Both the position numbers and the translations under genes were made by a program. DNA of 64,000 bases, from NCBI RefSeq assembly GCF_004379255.2, contig NC_056039.1, forward strand, positions 4,656,501 to 4,720,500, in the 5' to 3' direction. Under the pieces are notes generated by a model. It was not told the DNA's origin. It searched no databases and saw only the letters and a list, made by a program, of their open reading frames with translations. Shown piece after piece: positions 30,350 to 41,212 of the stretch; within the stretch, counting starts at the first letter, position 1, and every line of letters starts with the position of its first letter. Origin of the DNA: Salvia splendens. Taxonomy: Eukaryota > Streptophyta > Magnoliopsida > Lamiales > Lamiaceae.

Positions 30350-31683
30350 ATGGGTAAGAACAGTGATTCGTCTTTAATTACAAAAAAGGCGTATATATTT
30401 CAATTTTGTTTCGTGCATTTATTGATTTCTGTTTTATTTGATATATTCAGCGAGGATTAAGGTTCACGAGCTTAGGCTGAAGAACAAGGTGGAGCTGCTG
30501 GCGCAGCTGAAGGATCTGAAGGCGGAGCTTGCTCTGCTGCGCGTGGCGAAGGTCACCGGAGGCGCTCCCAACAAGCTGTCGAAGATCAAGGTGGTTAGAC
30601 TGTCGATTGCCCAGGTGCTGACCGTGGTTTCTCAGAAGCAGAAGTCTGCGCTGCGCGAAGCATACAAGAACAAGAAGTACTTGCCTCTTGATCTCCGCCC
30701 TAAGAAGACTCGTGCTATCCGCCGCCGCCTCACCAAGCACCAGGTACCATTCATTTTCTGATAGATAGCTTGTTTATATGGAGGATTTTTATGATTTTTG
30801 AGCTCTGTTGTGTTATTATTTTGACTAATGGCTGATTTTTTTTTATTTTGTGTCTATTATAGATTTGCGATTTCTATTTTCAATAGCTTCATATACATAT
30901 GCTACATTCGGTTAATTGCCTCCTTTAACATATTTGGAAGTTATGATGCAATTTCTTAAGATTATTTTTGTTGTTTATTTTGATTGTTCATTTGCCTGTA
31001 AACACTATGATAAGTGTATTACTTTAATTTATTTTTGTAATAGTGTTGATTGTTTGCCTTAGAAACCTCAGATAATCATCACTGTATCACATATCATCAG
31101 TTGAAGTTTACGCACATCAGATTAGTATTTTACATTTAAATGGCATAGCTTTTCTGTTTTTGGATATTGATTCTCCTTAGCTAATACAGTAGTTCACTTG
31201 AGACTTTGTTTTATTCTTCTCTTCTAGTTTTAGGGCTTGGGCAGATTTAAGAAGTAACTTAATTATAATGAGAGTGAGACTTGTAAATGCCACTAGTTAC
31301 GTTTGACCATGTATGTCAAAAGCAATTACTGTATAAATCTGAATTCTTCCCCTTGTGTGCATGTTTAAGGAATAAATCTTAACATGTACGCATTGTGGGT
31401 GGGTGTTGTGCTGCTGTGTGCTTATGTCATTTCAGCATCTGATGCTCATATGTCCAAAGATTTTATGTTCAGTTGGGCAATACTGTGTTTGGTCTTTGCT
31501 ATTCTTGAATGTGCCGGTTCTCTTGTATTTCTCGAGTTCTCTTGTATTTCTCGAATCATCTACTGTACTTCCATGGTGTCTGACTATCTATATTGGTCCT
31601 TGTTTCAGGCATCTTTGAAAACAGAGAAGCAGAAGAAGAAGGAGATGTACTTCCCTCTAAGAAAGTATGCTATCAAAGTTTAA
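30350..31683 (+). CDS. RPL35: 60S ribosomal protein L35 (uL29), three coding exons, 123 aa
   Basis: The model is join(30350..30353, 30451..30743, 31609..31683). The first coding exon is only ATGG before GTAAG; exon 2 begins CGAGGATTAAG after TTCAG, giving [10 protein letters not shown]. Exon 2 carries the conserved core ([56 protein letters not shown]) and exon 3 ends [15 protein letters not shown]. The length of 123 residues equals plant RPL35. The protein sits at the polypeptide exit tunnel of the large subunit. All splice sites are canonical and the frame is intact, so it is very likely expressed. Confidence 0.96.
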
Positions 31684-32139
31684 GTTCTTTGTTTTAAGGG
31701 ATTTTGTTTCTGTTGCTCAATCTTAAGGAATGACAATTTTTTGTTTGAGTCAACTATTATATTTGCAATTAGTTGAAATGGTGATATTGAGACATGAAAT
31801 CCAAGTACCCATCATCTTAATTTTTATTCATTGGCATAATCATCTTCTATACGGAGTACAAGAAAAAGATCATCAATGTTGATAGCCAACTAACAAAAAT
31901 ATTATCTGTTTCAGTTTTTCACATAATAGTGGACAAGCCCAAGTCACAAATTATTTTTTTTTATTTTTGCTTATATTTTAATTTAACTAGAATAAATATG
32001 TTTGGACTATAATAAATTAAAAAAAAATGCATAATTTAAAAAAACAAAATTCAAACTAAATCTTTGTTGTATTATATAGATAGGGAAAATTATACAACGA
32101 TAATTTTATAGAAACTAAAAAAAACATCGCCACCGCTGC
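31684..32139. other. RPL35 3' flank and left flank of Harbinger derivative A
   Basis: The RPL35 3' UTR and terminator must lie in the first 150 bp or so. I could not find a left terminal repeat for the transposon fragment that follows, so its left end may be lost within this stretch. Confidence 0.4.
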
Positions 32140-33433
32140 CTACTTGGTGGCGTCATCAGAATCCGACACTTCTTCACCACCTTCGCCGCCGCCGCCACCG
32201 CCGACACTTCCCCTCGCCTCGGCCGCATCGTCCATCCCCAACTTCGACCTCAGTCTCAGTATGAGGTCGTAGTACATGTCCTTGGTGTCCGGGTCGGTCG
32301 ACTTCTCGTACAAGGACAAGTTCTCCTGAAGTTGCTTCATCATCTGCACCTTCAGGGTATGGGTCAACGCGGATCTAGCTTCCCGGATTGCGGCATGATG
32401 GCCCTTTGGGCGTGGGCACCTGGAGAGTGACGAGGGGGGCTCATATGAAACATCGTCGTTCAGGTCGAAGGTGCGTGAGCCGCTACTACTGCTGTAGTTG
32501 CCGGCGGCGCCGATCCTTGTCCGCTTCACACCAGGAGCACACTCTTCCTCGCAGATGGCCCTGAACTTCGGGGAGTCTCGCAGAACAAGGAACTCTTCCC
32601 AGTAGCTGAACTTGGGCCACCCTTCAGTATTGAACAACTGACACGACAACGCTTGTATGTCGGCTTCGCCGCGGCCGCTCTCAGCAGTGCAGAGTTGGTT
32701 GTCGTATATGCCAGTGAACCTCTTGAGGGCTCTAGTCATCCTGTTGAACTTCTTCCGGACCTGGTCGTGTGTACGCTGCACGGTGCCTGGTGGTTTGAAT
32801 CCGTTGTACACCGCTAGGACGCGGTTCCAGAAGCAAACGTCGGTCTGATCTGTACCAACTGTGGGATCTGTCGTGACTGTATCCCAGGCCCTAACAATAG
32901 CAACGAACTCTTCCGTTTTGTAGAATGTCCCCCGTCCACCGCCACCGCCCTGCTGCCACCGCCGCTGCCATCGGGCCCGCCGCCACCGTCGTCGCCCTGC
33001 TCTCCGTCGAAGCCGCTTTGCCTCCCGCCGCCGCCGCCTCTCTTCCCGTCTCCACACAACCAGACGTCGGGGTCTCCGGTGTCCCCATCAACTGTTCCCA
33101 TGTGAATCTATCAGATTCAGACAGAGGAGATTGAGTGGATTGGAATTGAGAGAATTGGAAATGTGTGGATCGAAATTGCTGAGAAGGGGTGTTGATCGCG
33201 TCCATGATGGGCCGGTAGTCGCTGAACCCCGATTGGGGACTACCCACGTTCCTCTGCTGATGAGAGGAGGACTGACCCCGATACTGGGGTGTCTGTTGCC
33301 ACGACGGCGGCGATTGAGGACTCTACATCTGGTTTGGAGAGAGGGTGGAACTTGATCTCCACGGTTGGGAAGATGGAAAGTTGTCGTATCCCGAGTCTCC
33401 ATAACTAGGGGAATCATCATCTCCACCTTGCAT
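32140..33433 (-). pseudogene. Harbinger ORF1-type Myb/SANT-like protein, broken
   Basis: The minus-strand ATG at 33433 opens MQGGDDDSPSYGDSG. A TAG stop interrupts after SPNQM, and a frameshift near 32935-33050 moves into the frame carrying the conserved core (FYKTEEFVAIVRAWDTV, DPTVGTDQTDVCFWNRV, WEEFLVLRDSPKF). The core is the Myb/SANT-like trihelix domain of ORF1 proteins encoded by plant PIF/Harbinger transposons, which work with the transposase in binding element ends. The C-terminus ends with an acidic EEVSDSDDATK. Two lesions make it a pseudogene; relatives are often mislabelled in databases as glutathione S-transferase T3-like. Confidence 0.75.
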
Positions 33434-33744
33434 TTTTTAGACTATAAAAATTGTAGAGAATGAAAATTAGGGTTGTTCAAATGTGTGAACTGAAAAATGG
33501 TGGAAAATGGAGTATATATAAACAATTTTCGAAAATATTAAAAAAAAGGGATTGTGCGGGCATTGGGCTCACGGCCGCCACAATAGCGCGCCACGGCCCA
33601 GCGCCGAAGCGCCGCGGCCTGGCCAGCTTGGTGGCGCTCAGTTGGTCTCACCCCCCGCCGCGGCTCACCGTGGCCTCAGCAATAGGGAGCCGCGGCCCAG
33701 CCACCCCCGGGCCGAGAGCCGCGGCTCCCCTATCGTGGACGTCC
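32140..33744 (-). mobile_element. PIF/Harbinger-like element A (left end not found)
   Basis: It contains a decayed ORF1 (see 32140-33433) and ends on the right in a GC-rich segment (GCCGCGGCTC, CTATCGTGGACGTCC) followed by TTA. This looks like a subterminal region plus a 3-bp Harbinger target site. It directly abuts element B. No transposase is present. Confidence 0.5.
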
Positions 33745-33747
33745 TTA

Positions 33748-34407
33748 GAGCATCCACAATGGATGCCCGATCTGGCGCTTGATCGCACGAGATCAGGCTC
33801 GGGCGCCATCGGGCATCCATTGCAGGCGCCCGATGGATCGGGTGCCCGAGTATCTCAACTGAATGATCGGTCATCCCACTCGGGCGCCCATTGCAAAGCC
33901 GCGCCCGAGCTTGATTTCACTTTTTCAATTTTTTTAAGTTTTATTTTTTAAATTTCTATCTATAAATATACCTTATTTTCACTCATTTCTCACACATCTC
34001 TCAACCCTCACACAACATCTCTCCAATCAAACACTCACTTTCACTCACTTTTCCAAAATGAATCCCGGAGAAGATATAAATCGGGCTATGGAACGCACAA
34101 TGTTTGCTTTCGGGAATCAGATTCTCGCAAGAATTCGTGCAATACAAGAGCAAGAGTAGGCCGAAGAGCAGGTCTCGAGGTCCATCCGCCACCGAACATC
34201 CGTCCGTCGAGAGCATGGCCTAGCTCATCAACGTCTGTTCGAGGACTAATTTAGTGTCTAATTTGCTATTTATAATGTGTAAACATAAAAAACAATATTA
34301 AAATTTAAATACAAATTTTTTATAAGGCTTTCCACCATGGCATCACCATTGCAGAAAGAAAGGGTATGCTGATGTGGCCATCACTGGCGCATCCACTGTG
34401 GAGGCTG
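33748..34407 (+). mobile_element. PIF/Harbinger-like element B with transposase N-terminal remnant
   Basis: The left end GAGCATCCACAATGGATGCC pairs with the right end (GCATCCACTGTGGAGGCTG), and TTA flanks both sides (33745-33747, 34408-34410). At 660 bp it is too short for a transposase gene but still carries the first about 60 codons of one. It is an internal deletion derivative. Confidence 0.7.
34058..34250 (+). pseudogene. N-terminal remnant of a Harbinger transposase (ORF2)
   Basis: The ATG at 34058 opens MNPGEDINRAMERTMFAF, with a TAG after IQEQE. In the same frame follow RTSVRREHGLAHQRLFED and a TAA where a tyrosine would be expected. The Arg-rich block followed by AHQRL..DYF is the typical N-terminus of plant HARBI1-like nucleases. 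The catalytic DDE part is absent. Confidence 0.55.
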
Positions 34408-34954
34408 TTATAGCCTAATATTATTTTTGTATTGGAATTGATTTCTTATCTTTTTCTTTTTTGTATTGGAATTGATTGTTAGTGAGTAGGAATCGGCTCT
34501 ACGTTCGTCTGTTACTCGTACTAAAATTTATTTTCTTGGTTTGTTATAGAGTTATCTTAGGAGATGTAGTCACTCATTTCATACCATAATTTCTAATCCA
34601 ATTTTAAATTCGGTCAATTTGACCCATTAAAGCAGGAGGGCCTACGATGGGAAAATACCTTTAAACTTTTGAATGTTAGTTACTAGTATAATATTTTTGA
34701 CATAACATCGAATGTGTTTCACGTAAGAAAGAATAAGAGGATCCAAATCCGTGCTCTTGCCCGCGAGCACGGATGTGGGTCCGACCCCACTTTTTCTGCC
34801 TGCTCTTAGGCAAGAGTACAACACCCATATCTGTGCTCTTCCGTAAGGACGAGCACAAGGGTTTCACCATTCTATTATTCAATTTAAATAAAAACATTTC
34901 CCCAAAATTAAATTTCATTAAAAATATCCGGAATAATATTACAAATTACAATAA

Positions 34955-35100
34955 AACTAAAAATTACATAATTAAATTCCTAAAAAATAAAAATTACATA
35001 ATTAAAATCCTAAAAAATAAAAAGCACATAATTAAAATCCTAAAAAATGAAAATTACATAATTAAACTACTAAAAAATAAAAATTACACAATTTAAGCGT
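34955..35100. repeat. Subterminal tandem array of element C
   Basis: About five units of 31-32 bp have the core ATTACATAATTAAAATCCTA. Element E has four related units at 44787-44911. Confidence 0.75.
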
Positions 35101-35128
35101 AAAAATTACATCCGGGGAAGACTAGTCA

Positions 35129-36107
35129 TCATCCGACAATACCCCCCAACATTCTTCGGAGACCCCGTATCATCGCCACATGCGATCGAAGTTGCTCGGG
35201 GGTCATATTTGACCTATCGGCCAAATTGAGTTGGGCCAAAACCCCCCACAACGAGTTGGTGGGGGGGTTGAGGTGGCACATATGGAGTGGGATGGAGTCG
35301 CGGTGCGACATCCGCCTTCTTCCTTCCTTGCGGTCGGCGTTGGGAACCGCTCGGGCCGGCGTCGGGGTTACTTAAGTTAGCTCCGGCAAGTTGGCTAGCC
35401 ACGTCTTCGGAGCCGGCGTCGGATAGAGATACCGACCTTGACCGTTTGGAGGAGCCGCTAGAGGAGGATGTTACGCCTCCCCTATACTTCGGATGCGACC
35501 GCGTCTCCTGCCAAATGTTGAGGTACGTGAACGGCTTGTAGTTCATGGATTGGTAGGTCGACAAGGCAGAACTGATGATGTCGACCTCGCTCCGACCGCT
35601 CCCCGCCGACCGCTCTTCCTGGAGGTAATACCCCTGTAACTTTTGGATTTCTTCGTTGGCTCTGTATATGGCGTTGTGCACCATACTCTCGTTGCGCTCG
35701 ATTGTTCCAGCCGGCCGGTTTTCATTGTATCGGCGACAGATGCGCCACCAATAATGATCACCGGATTGGTTCGTGCCAACCTCCGGATCTTCGGAGATTG
35801 ACAAGAACGCTTTGAACAATTGCTCCATCTCCGCCGGAGTGTACGGTGTGCGGACACCGCGAGTAGGAGGAGTCGGAGTTTGGGAGGGGCCGCTCGACCT
35901 CGCTCTAGGCTCGGGTGTCCACCCGTATTGCCCTTTGGGGGCATCTTGATCGTCGATCGTGTAAGGCCGGTAGCCATCCGGAACTTCCGAACCTTGGGTT
36001 TGAGGAGGGGCCGAATATTCCGTTTCCAGACTAGGAAACGGTTGTGAGCCGAACCACTCGGGGTTCCAACCGTGGGAGCCGGGGGGGTGATCGTCGTGGC
36101 CGGACAT
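35129..36107 (-). pseudogene. Harbinger ORF1-type Myb/SANT-like protein of element C, one frameshift
   Basis: The ORF starts at 36107 (MSGHDDHPPGSHGWNPEW) and carries the family core (YTPAEMEQLFKAFLSISEDP, EVGTNQSGDHYWWRI, KPFTYLNIWQETRSHPKYRG), a Ser-rich stretch and a nuclear-type KRSRS block. The frame closes at 35214 (PTQFGR). The expected C-terminus (NSLWGVLAQLNLADRSNMTP, EQLRSHVAMIRGLRRMLGG) continues in the next frame to 35129. The shift lies at a run of seven G's near 35260. Loss is limited to the last 40 or so residues, so this is the least damaged ORF1 of the three. Confidence 0.75.
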
Positions 36108-36761
36108 TGTTATGTTGTAGGAGTGGAAGAAAGATTGAGAATTGAGAATGGAAATGAGAGAATGTAGATGAGAATTGTGTAGTGTGGTGTGAATTTTTTG
36201 GTGTGAAAGTGGGGGTATTTATAGATGAAAATGTGTATTTTTGGGGGAAAAATTGAAAAATAAACTAAAAATGGGTAGAAAATGAATATAATTTTTTGGG
36301 AAGTGGAATTTTTTTTTTTAAATTTTAATCAGATTTTTTTAATTAAAATTCGATTTAAAAAAAAATTTGCCAACGGCCAATCACCACCTGCCCGTATGCT
36401 GCTCGCTGGCACGGACGTGCTCGATGCATCGAGCAGTGCCGTGCCAGCGGCGGACAGCGATGCCGTGCCGCTGGCACGGACGGACAAACAAGCTGCAGCT
36501 CGCCGATGTGGATGCTCTAAGTAAACTATTGCACATTTCTGGATCTCGAAAAAAGGTCATTTGTTTTAAATTCCCCGGAACTGAGGCGGACATTTAACAC
36601 TCTTTTTATATTTTAACTAAATAACTCAGACATAGAGTAGTACTCTCTCTCAGCTATAAGAAAGTATGAATTACTATTTATTTATTGCTAGTTCATATTA
36701 ATAAAGTATGTAGTATTTTGGAGTATAAATTATCCTTTACATACTCATTTTATTTACAACT

Positions 36762-37142
36762 TATACCATTATACTATGTTACTAATAATATAGAACTCAC
36801 TCTCTATTAATACTACTTACAGTACACTTTATCTCTTTTTCCTTCTACCATTATACTCCCTCCGTTCCATGCTACTCGCACTTTTCATTTTAGGTCGTAA
36901 ATTTGGGATTGATTTTTTTGTGTAATTAAAAAAGAATTTTTAGGTGTAATGAGACATCACTTAATAAAAGAGCTCTTAACTTAAACTAACATATTAATTA
37001 AATGTATTAATTCTAACTTAAATTATAAATAGTGTAAGGACTTTGTGGCGAGCCGAAAAGCAAACGTGCGAGTAGCACGGGACGGAGGGAGTACTATGTT
37101 ACTAATAATATAGAACTCTCTCTCTATTAATACTACTTACAT
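36762..37142. repeat. Tandem duplication of about 85 bp, second copy split by a MITE
   Basis: Copy 1 reads CCATTATACTATGTTACTAA at about 36766; copy 2 reads CCATTATA, then the MITE 36856-37091, then TACTATGTTACTAATAATAT. The stretch to ATTAATACTACTTAC (36822 and 37142) is otherwise nearly identical. Confidence 0.75.
36856..37091. mobile_element. Stowaway-like MITE with TA duplication
   Basis: It is 236 bp with ends CTCCCTCCGTTCCATGCTAC and GTAGCACGGGACGGAGGGAG, flanked by TA. The empty target site is preserved in the neighbouring tandem copy, which proves the boundaries. Confidence 0.85.
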
Positions 37143-37303
37143 AAAACTCATGTAAAATCAAATATTCATAATACTTTTCAAAGACTGAGGGAGGGAGTAG
37201 TGGTAAATATTATAGTAACAAAAATAAGATTATTATCTTAAGCAAGTTTTCAAGAATCTGCTCTAGTTTAACAAAAGCAACTCTCCGATTGATTGGTTGA
37301 AAG

Positions 37304-38541
37304 TAGGGATGTCAATGTAACCCGAACCCGCGGGCCGGCCCGAATAACCCGATAAAAATACAGGGTTAGGGTTGTAATTTCGCAGCCCGAATTTAAAATC
37401 GGGCCATTCGGGTTGTCGGGTTAGGCGGGCTGACCCGTTCGGGTTACGGGTTGGCCCGTCGGGTTGAAGGCTTCTACACAACAAGCAGTTTTTATAACGG
37501 TCATAACTTTCTCTACAAAGCTCCGACTGAGGCGTGTAATATATCCACACGAAGCTCTTTCGAAGACGAAGAGAATGATATGTATTAGAGGTTTATCAGA
37601 CTTCAAAATCGCGAGAAACATTGACTCAAACAAGGCTGCTGGACATCCACATATTTTGTGTACATTTTCTAATCAATTTTCTATCATTTCTCAACAAACA
37701 TATAAACATACCAAAATATAGAAATATAATCAAAATCATCCAAAACAACCCTCTAAAACCATGCAAAATCCAAATACGTCAACCGACTATATAAGATCAC
37801 GAAAAAAATCACCATGTGGTTCATGGATTCATAAATACTCGTATGTAAAAGCTTTCTTTTAGTATATTTCCAATATAATAGTGCAAAGTGTTTTGACGCC
37901 GCTTCGTCATTGAATTATGCGTACTTTGATGATTCTTAAAACAAAGATAAATTATTATTTGACTTATTTACAGCTGGAATAAATTAAATTTGACCAATCA
38001 TAATTCAAGAAAACTTAGAGTTACTCCAATTAGCTAGCATCTTGATAATTCACTCTTTAACAATTCAAAATATTTTTGTTACATCTACGATGCACCTCTC
38101 ACGTTATGAAAATTTTATTTAATTTTCTACGAATTGATTTATGTTTGAATTTTGAAACAAAGTGTTGATTTATGTTTTAAAGTACATAAACATACTATTT
38201 ATAGATATTTTGTAAATAATTATGTAATGAATAAGTTATTTAAATTTAAATAACTTAATCTTTTTAAAAAATATTAAAGAAAATTAAAAATATGTATTTC
38301 ATTGTTGAATGATTAATTAAAAATATTTATATAATTAAAGAAAATTTAAAATACGTATTATTTTTTGAAAATATTAAAAGAATTAAAAATACGCATTAGC
38401 CCGAATAACCCGGTGGGTTAGCCCGAAACCCGAAGGGTTAGGGTTAGGGTCGAACTTTTATAACCCGAAAAAATATAACCCGAATAGCCCGTATCCGAAT
38501 GGCCCGACAACCCGAACGGGTTGGCCCGATTGACATCCCTA
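37304..38541. mobile_element. Non-autonomous hAT element 1 (1238 bp)
   Basis: The ends TAGGGATGTCAATG and ATTGACATCCCTA are inverted repeats and are flanked by a perfect 8-bp duplication GTTGAAAG (37296-37303, 38542-38549), the hAT signature. Both subterminal regions are packed with CCCGAA/GGGTTA-type motifs (AACCCG, CCCGAAT, GGGTTGGCCCG) in opposite orientation. The interior is AT-rich without a transposase. Confidence 0.9.
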
Positions 38542-38562
38542 GTTGAAAGGCATGAATAGAAC

Positions 38563-38735
38563 AGTGGCGGACGCAGAAAATGATATTAGTAGGGGCAATA
38601 TTTTCAGAATTTTCTCTAAAAGTTTATTTTTTAGTAATTTAAATTATTAATAGGGACTTTTGTATAAGAATTTGTTTAAAATTTAGATAAATTTTAAAAA
38701 TAGTTAATAGAAAAATAATAAACATTCAATTCATT
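38563..38735. repeat. Dispersed repeat, left end (CAGTGGCGGACGCAG)
   Basis: It starts CAGTGGCGGACGCAGAAAAT and continues with the AT-rich body also present at 3230-3345 (GAGTAATTTAAAT-like, TAAATTTTAAAAATAGTTAA). The right end is missing. Confidence 0.45.
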
Positions 38736-39556
38736 AGGGAAAATTTACTCTGAAATTTTACATAATTGTATCGTACTATCCCTGAATCAATAAAAGACAA
38801 CATTTCCAAATCTGAAGTCAACCCTGAAAAAGATGTAACGAATATAAAATGTAAAAGCATATCTACTCAAAACTCTTAAGAACTTTCCGATTGTAACAAT
38901 AAAAATTTGAAGCATTATTTGAGAATATTGGCGTAATTATAGATTTCCAGGCTAATGCCAACCAGTGTGAAAGTTATATGTAAATAATTGTAGTTAACAA
39001 AAGAAACATGAAAACGAGTAAATCCTATCCCTCGATTGGTAATATTATTATTTGCTCTACAATTAATATGACAAATGGCTTTAATTAGGAAAAATATACT
39101 GACGTTATACCAAACACGCTTTTCCCTTAAAAGGAAATTGTTTGGTATCTCTTTTTCGTAAACGCTTTCTACAGTCAACCGATTTTCCTTCCCTTTTCTT
39201 CATTTTTCCAGGTCCTTTCTTTCTCCATCATAAATTATATGGTTGTTACGCGTTTTTAACTCATTCTCACTTTTCCTATTTATTACTACAAAATATTTGT
39301 TCTATCATAATCAAAATATTCTAACAAGAAATATAATTGGATTTTTGTTCGTTTCAGAGAGACCATAAATGAGAAACAAACATAATTTTCACACGCTAAT
39401 TAGCTACCCATTCCAAATTTCGAATTCACACTCCAACCATTATATACACATTCCACTGTTACTCTCCAAAACCAAAATCACAAATTCTGTAAATCCAATA
39501 TCAATAAAATATAAAAAAATTGAAATAAAGACATATATAATCCTCTCTCCGTGGTG
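38736..39556. other. Upstream region of EXO70H
   Basis: AT-rich. CATTATATACACATTCC at about 39440 is a plausible TATA box giving a leader of about 80 nt; CATATATAATCC near 39532 is too close to the first ATG unless translation starts at 39599. Confidence 0.45.
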
Positions 39557-41212
39557 ATGCCATTGCCACCTATGCGCCACCTTTGTCTCTCGGAGATCAT
39601 GGCGGAGGAATGCATCAGCTACAACTACGCCGAATATATAATCAGGAAATGGGAAGTAGGTGCCGCCAAATTGAATACATTCTCATCTCTGTTTCTCGCC
39701 GACAGAAATGAAGCATACAAATTATTAGAAGCTATTATCGGCGTTCAACACGCCATGAACCACCATGTCAAGCTGAGCACCACATCTCGCAAACTCGTCG
39801 GAGCTCAAGAGTTGATGCAGATCGCGATGCACAGGCTCAGATATGAATTTTCCGCGATATTATCCGCCACAAGAAGCAGCAATCTCGACTCTGAATCGTT
39901 AAATTCTCAGGATCGAGATCGAGAAACCACGGCGACGGAAAGTGAGAGAGCGGTGGAGGATTTGAAGAGTGTTGCGGAGTGCATGATCGCGTGCGGTTAT
40001 GCGAAGGAGTGTGTTGGTACTTATCGAATTGTGAGAAAATCGATCGTCGACGAGACGATGTATTATTTGGGGATTGAGAGGTTGAGAAATTCTGAATTGA
40101 GGAATATGGAGTGGAGGAATCTGGAGACGAGGATCAATACATGGCTGCGCGTGGTAAAGATTGCTGTGCAGAATTTGTTTAAACGAGAGAAGATTATCTG
40201 TGATGCCGTCTTCTCTTCATCGGAAAAGGTTGCGGAGGCGTGTTTCGCTGCAATCTCGACGGATGCGGCGGCGGATCTGTTTTCCTTCGCGGAGAGTCTC
40301 TGCAAATGCAAGAAGGTTCTCTCGCCGGAGAAGATATTCCGGCTGCTGGATCTCTATGAGGTGATCTCCGATTTGTGGCCGGACATTGAGCTTTTATTTG
40401 CCGATAAGCTTTCGTCGGAGGTGAGATCTCAGGCGGCGATGGCGCAGTTGAAGCTTGGGGAGACGGTTAGTGCTATGCTAGGTCAATTCGAAGAGGCGAT
40501 TCGGAAGGAGACGTCGCCGCCTCCTATCGGCGGCGGTGTTCATCCCCTCACGCGCTACATGATGAATTTCCTCGTTGTTTTAGGCGATTACGACGCCGCG
40601 CTCTCCAGCATTTTGGAGGATTGGTCACCGGCGAATGTTCGGAGTACTCCGACGAAAAACCGTTTCTCCAGCCACGCATCCGGCGGCGAAGCGGATGCAT
40701 CGGCACCGGAGATCAGCCGTCGCCTCTCGTGGCTGATTGTGATCCTCCTCTGTAAGCTAGACGGCAAGACGGCGGCGTACGACGACGTCGCATTGTCGTA
40801 CTTGTACTTGGCGAACAACCTAAACTACGTCGTTTCGAAGGTTCGGAGCTCGAATCTGGGGATTCTGATTGGGGAAGACTGGATCGGGAAGCACGAGTTG
40901 AATGTGAAAGCCTACTTAACGAAATACGAGAAAATCGGATGGAGTGATGTCACCTCCGCCGCGACGCCGCCGGCGGAGGTGGCGGAGTCTGTCGAATTGT
41001 ATTACGCTGGATTCCATGAGACGTGCAGGAAGCAGAGATCGTGGGTCATACCCGACCCGATAATTCGGGAAGAGGTCAAAATCTCGTTGCGTAAAAGGAT
41101 ACTTTCGGGTTATCGGGTCTTGTGCAAACGGATGAATAATATGCCGGATGTAATTGTCAGATATACCCCTCAAGAGTTAGATAATTACTTGTCAAACCTG
41201 TTTCAAGAATAA
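39557..41212 (+). CDS. EXO70 exocyst subunit, EXO70H type, intronless (551 aa)
   Basis: The first ATG in frame is 39557; the ATGGCG at 39599 (MAEECISYNYAEYIIRKW) has a better context and would give 537 aa. The N-terminal helical part (GAQELMQIAMHRLRYEF) and the whole EXO70 C-terminal domain (about residue 190 to the end) are present: FSFAESLCKCKKVLSPEKIF, LDLYEVISDLWPDIE, GGVHPLTRYMMNFLVVLGDY and LPDVIVRYTP-like NNMPDVIVRYTPQELD. EXO70 tethers secretory vesicles to the plasma membrane through the exocyst and phosphoinositides; the plant H clade acts in trichome wall, defence and specialised secretion. Single-exon structure and the degenerate EXO70H N-terminus fit that clade. The ORF is intact. 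As I recall, EXO70H sits beside KCS in Arabidopsis, as here (8.7 kb apart). Confidence 0.92.
   Translation: MPLPPMRHLCLSEIMAEECISYNYAEYIIRKWEVGAAKLNTFSSLFLADRNEAYKLLEAIIGVQHAMNHHVKLSTTSRKLVGAQELMQIAMHRLRYEFSAILSATRSSNLDSESLNSQDRDRETTATESERAVEDLKSVAECMIACGYAKECVGTYRIVRKSIVDETMYYLGIERLRNSELRNMEWRNLETRINTWLRVVKIAVQNLFKREKIICDAVFSSSEKVAEACFAAISTDAAADLFSFAESLCKCKKVLSPEKIFRLLDLYEVISDLWPDIELLFADKLSSEVRSQAAMAQLKLGETVSAMLGQFEEAIRKETSPPPIGGGVHPLTRYMMNFLVVLGDYDAALSSILEDWSPANVRSTPTKNRFSSHASGGEADASAPEISRRLSWLIVILLCKLDGKTAAYDDVALSYLYLANNLNYVVSKVRSSNLGILIGEDWIGKHELNVKAYLTKYEKIGWSDVTSAATPPAEVAESVELYYAGFHETCRKQRSWVIPDPIIREEVKISLRKRILSGYRVLCKRMNNMPDVIVRYTPQELDNYLSNLFQE

Larger units (their letters stand above)
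34737..36517 (-). mobile_element. PIF/Harbinger-like element C carrying ORF1 only
   Basis: Its ends are GAGGATCCAAATCCGTGCTC (left) and CCGATGTGGATGCTC (right), both flanked by TAA (34734-34736, 36518-36520), the usual Harbinger 3-bp duplication. It is 1781 bp and holds one ORF1 gene on the minus strand but no transposase. A five-unit tandem array lies near its left end. The internally deleted element E (44579-45314) has the same ends and array. Confidence 0.8.

Noticed and set aside
31384..31683. Hydrophobic 99-codon ORF in front of the last RPL35 exon
   Set aside because: It is intron 2 read in frame with the last exon; the acceptor at 31608 explains the coding part.
34955..35100. CRISPR-like array
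   Set aside because: Units are contiguous AT-rich tandem repeats without unique spacers in a plant transposon.
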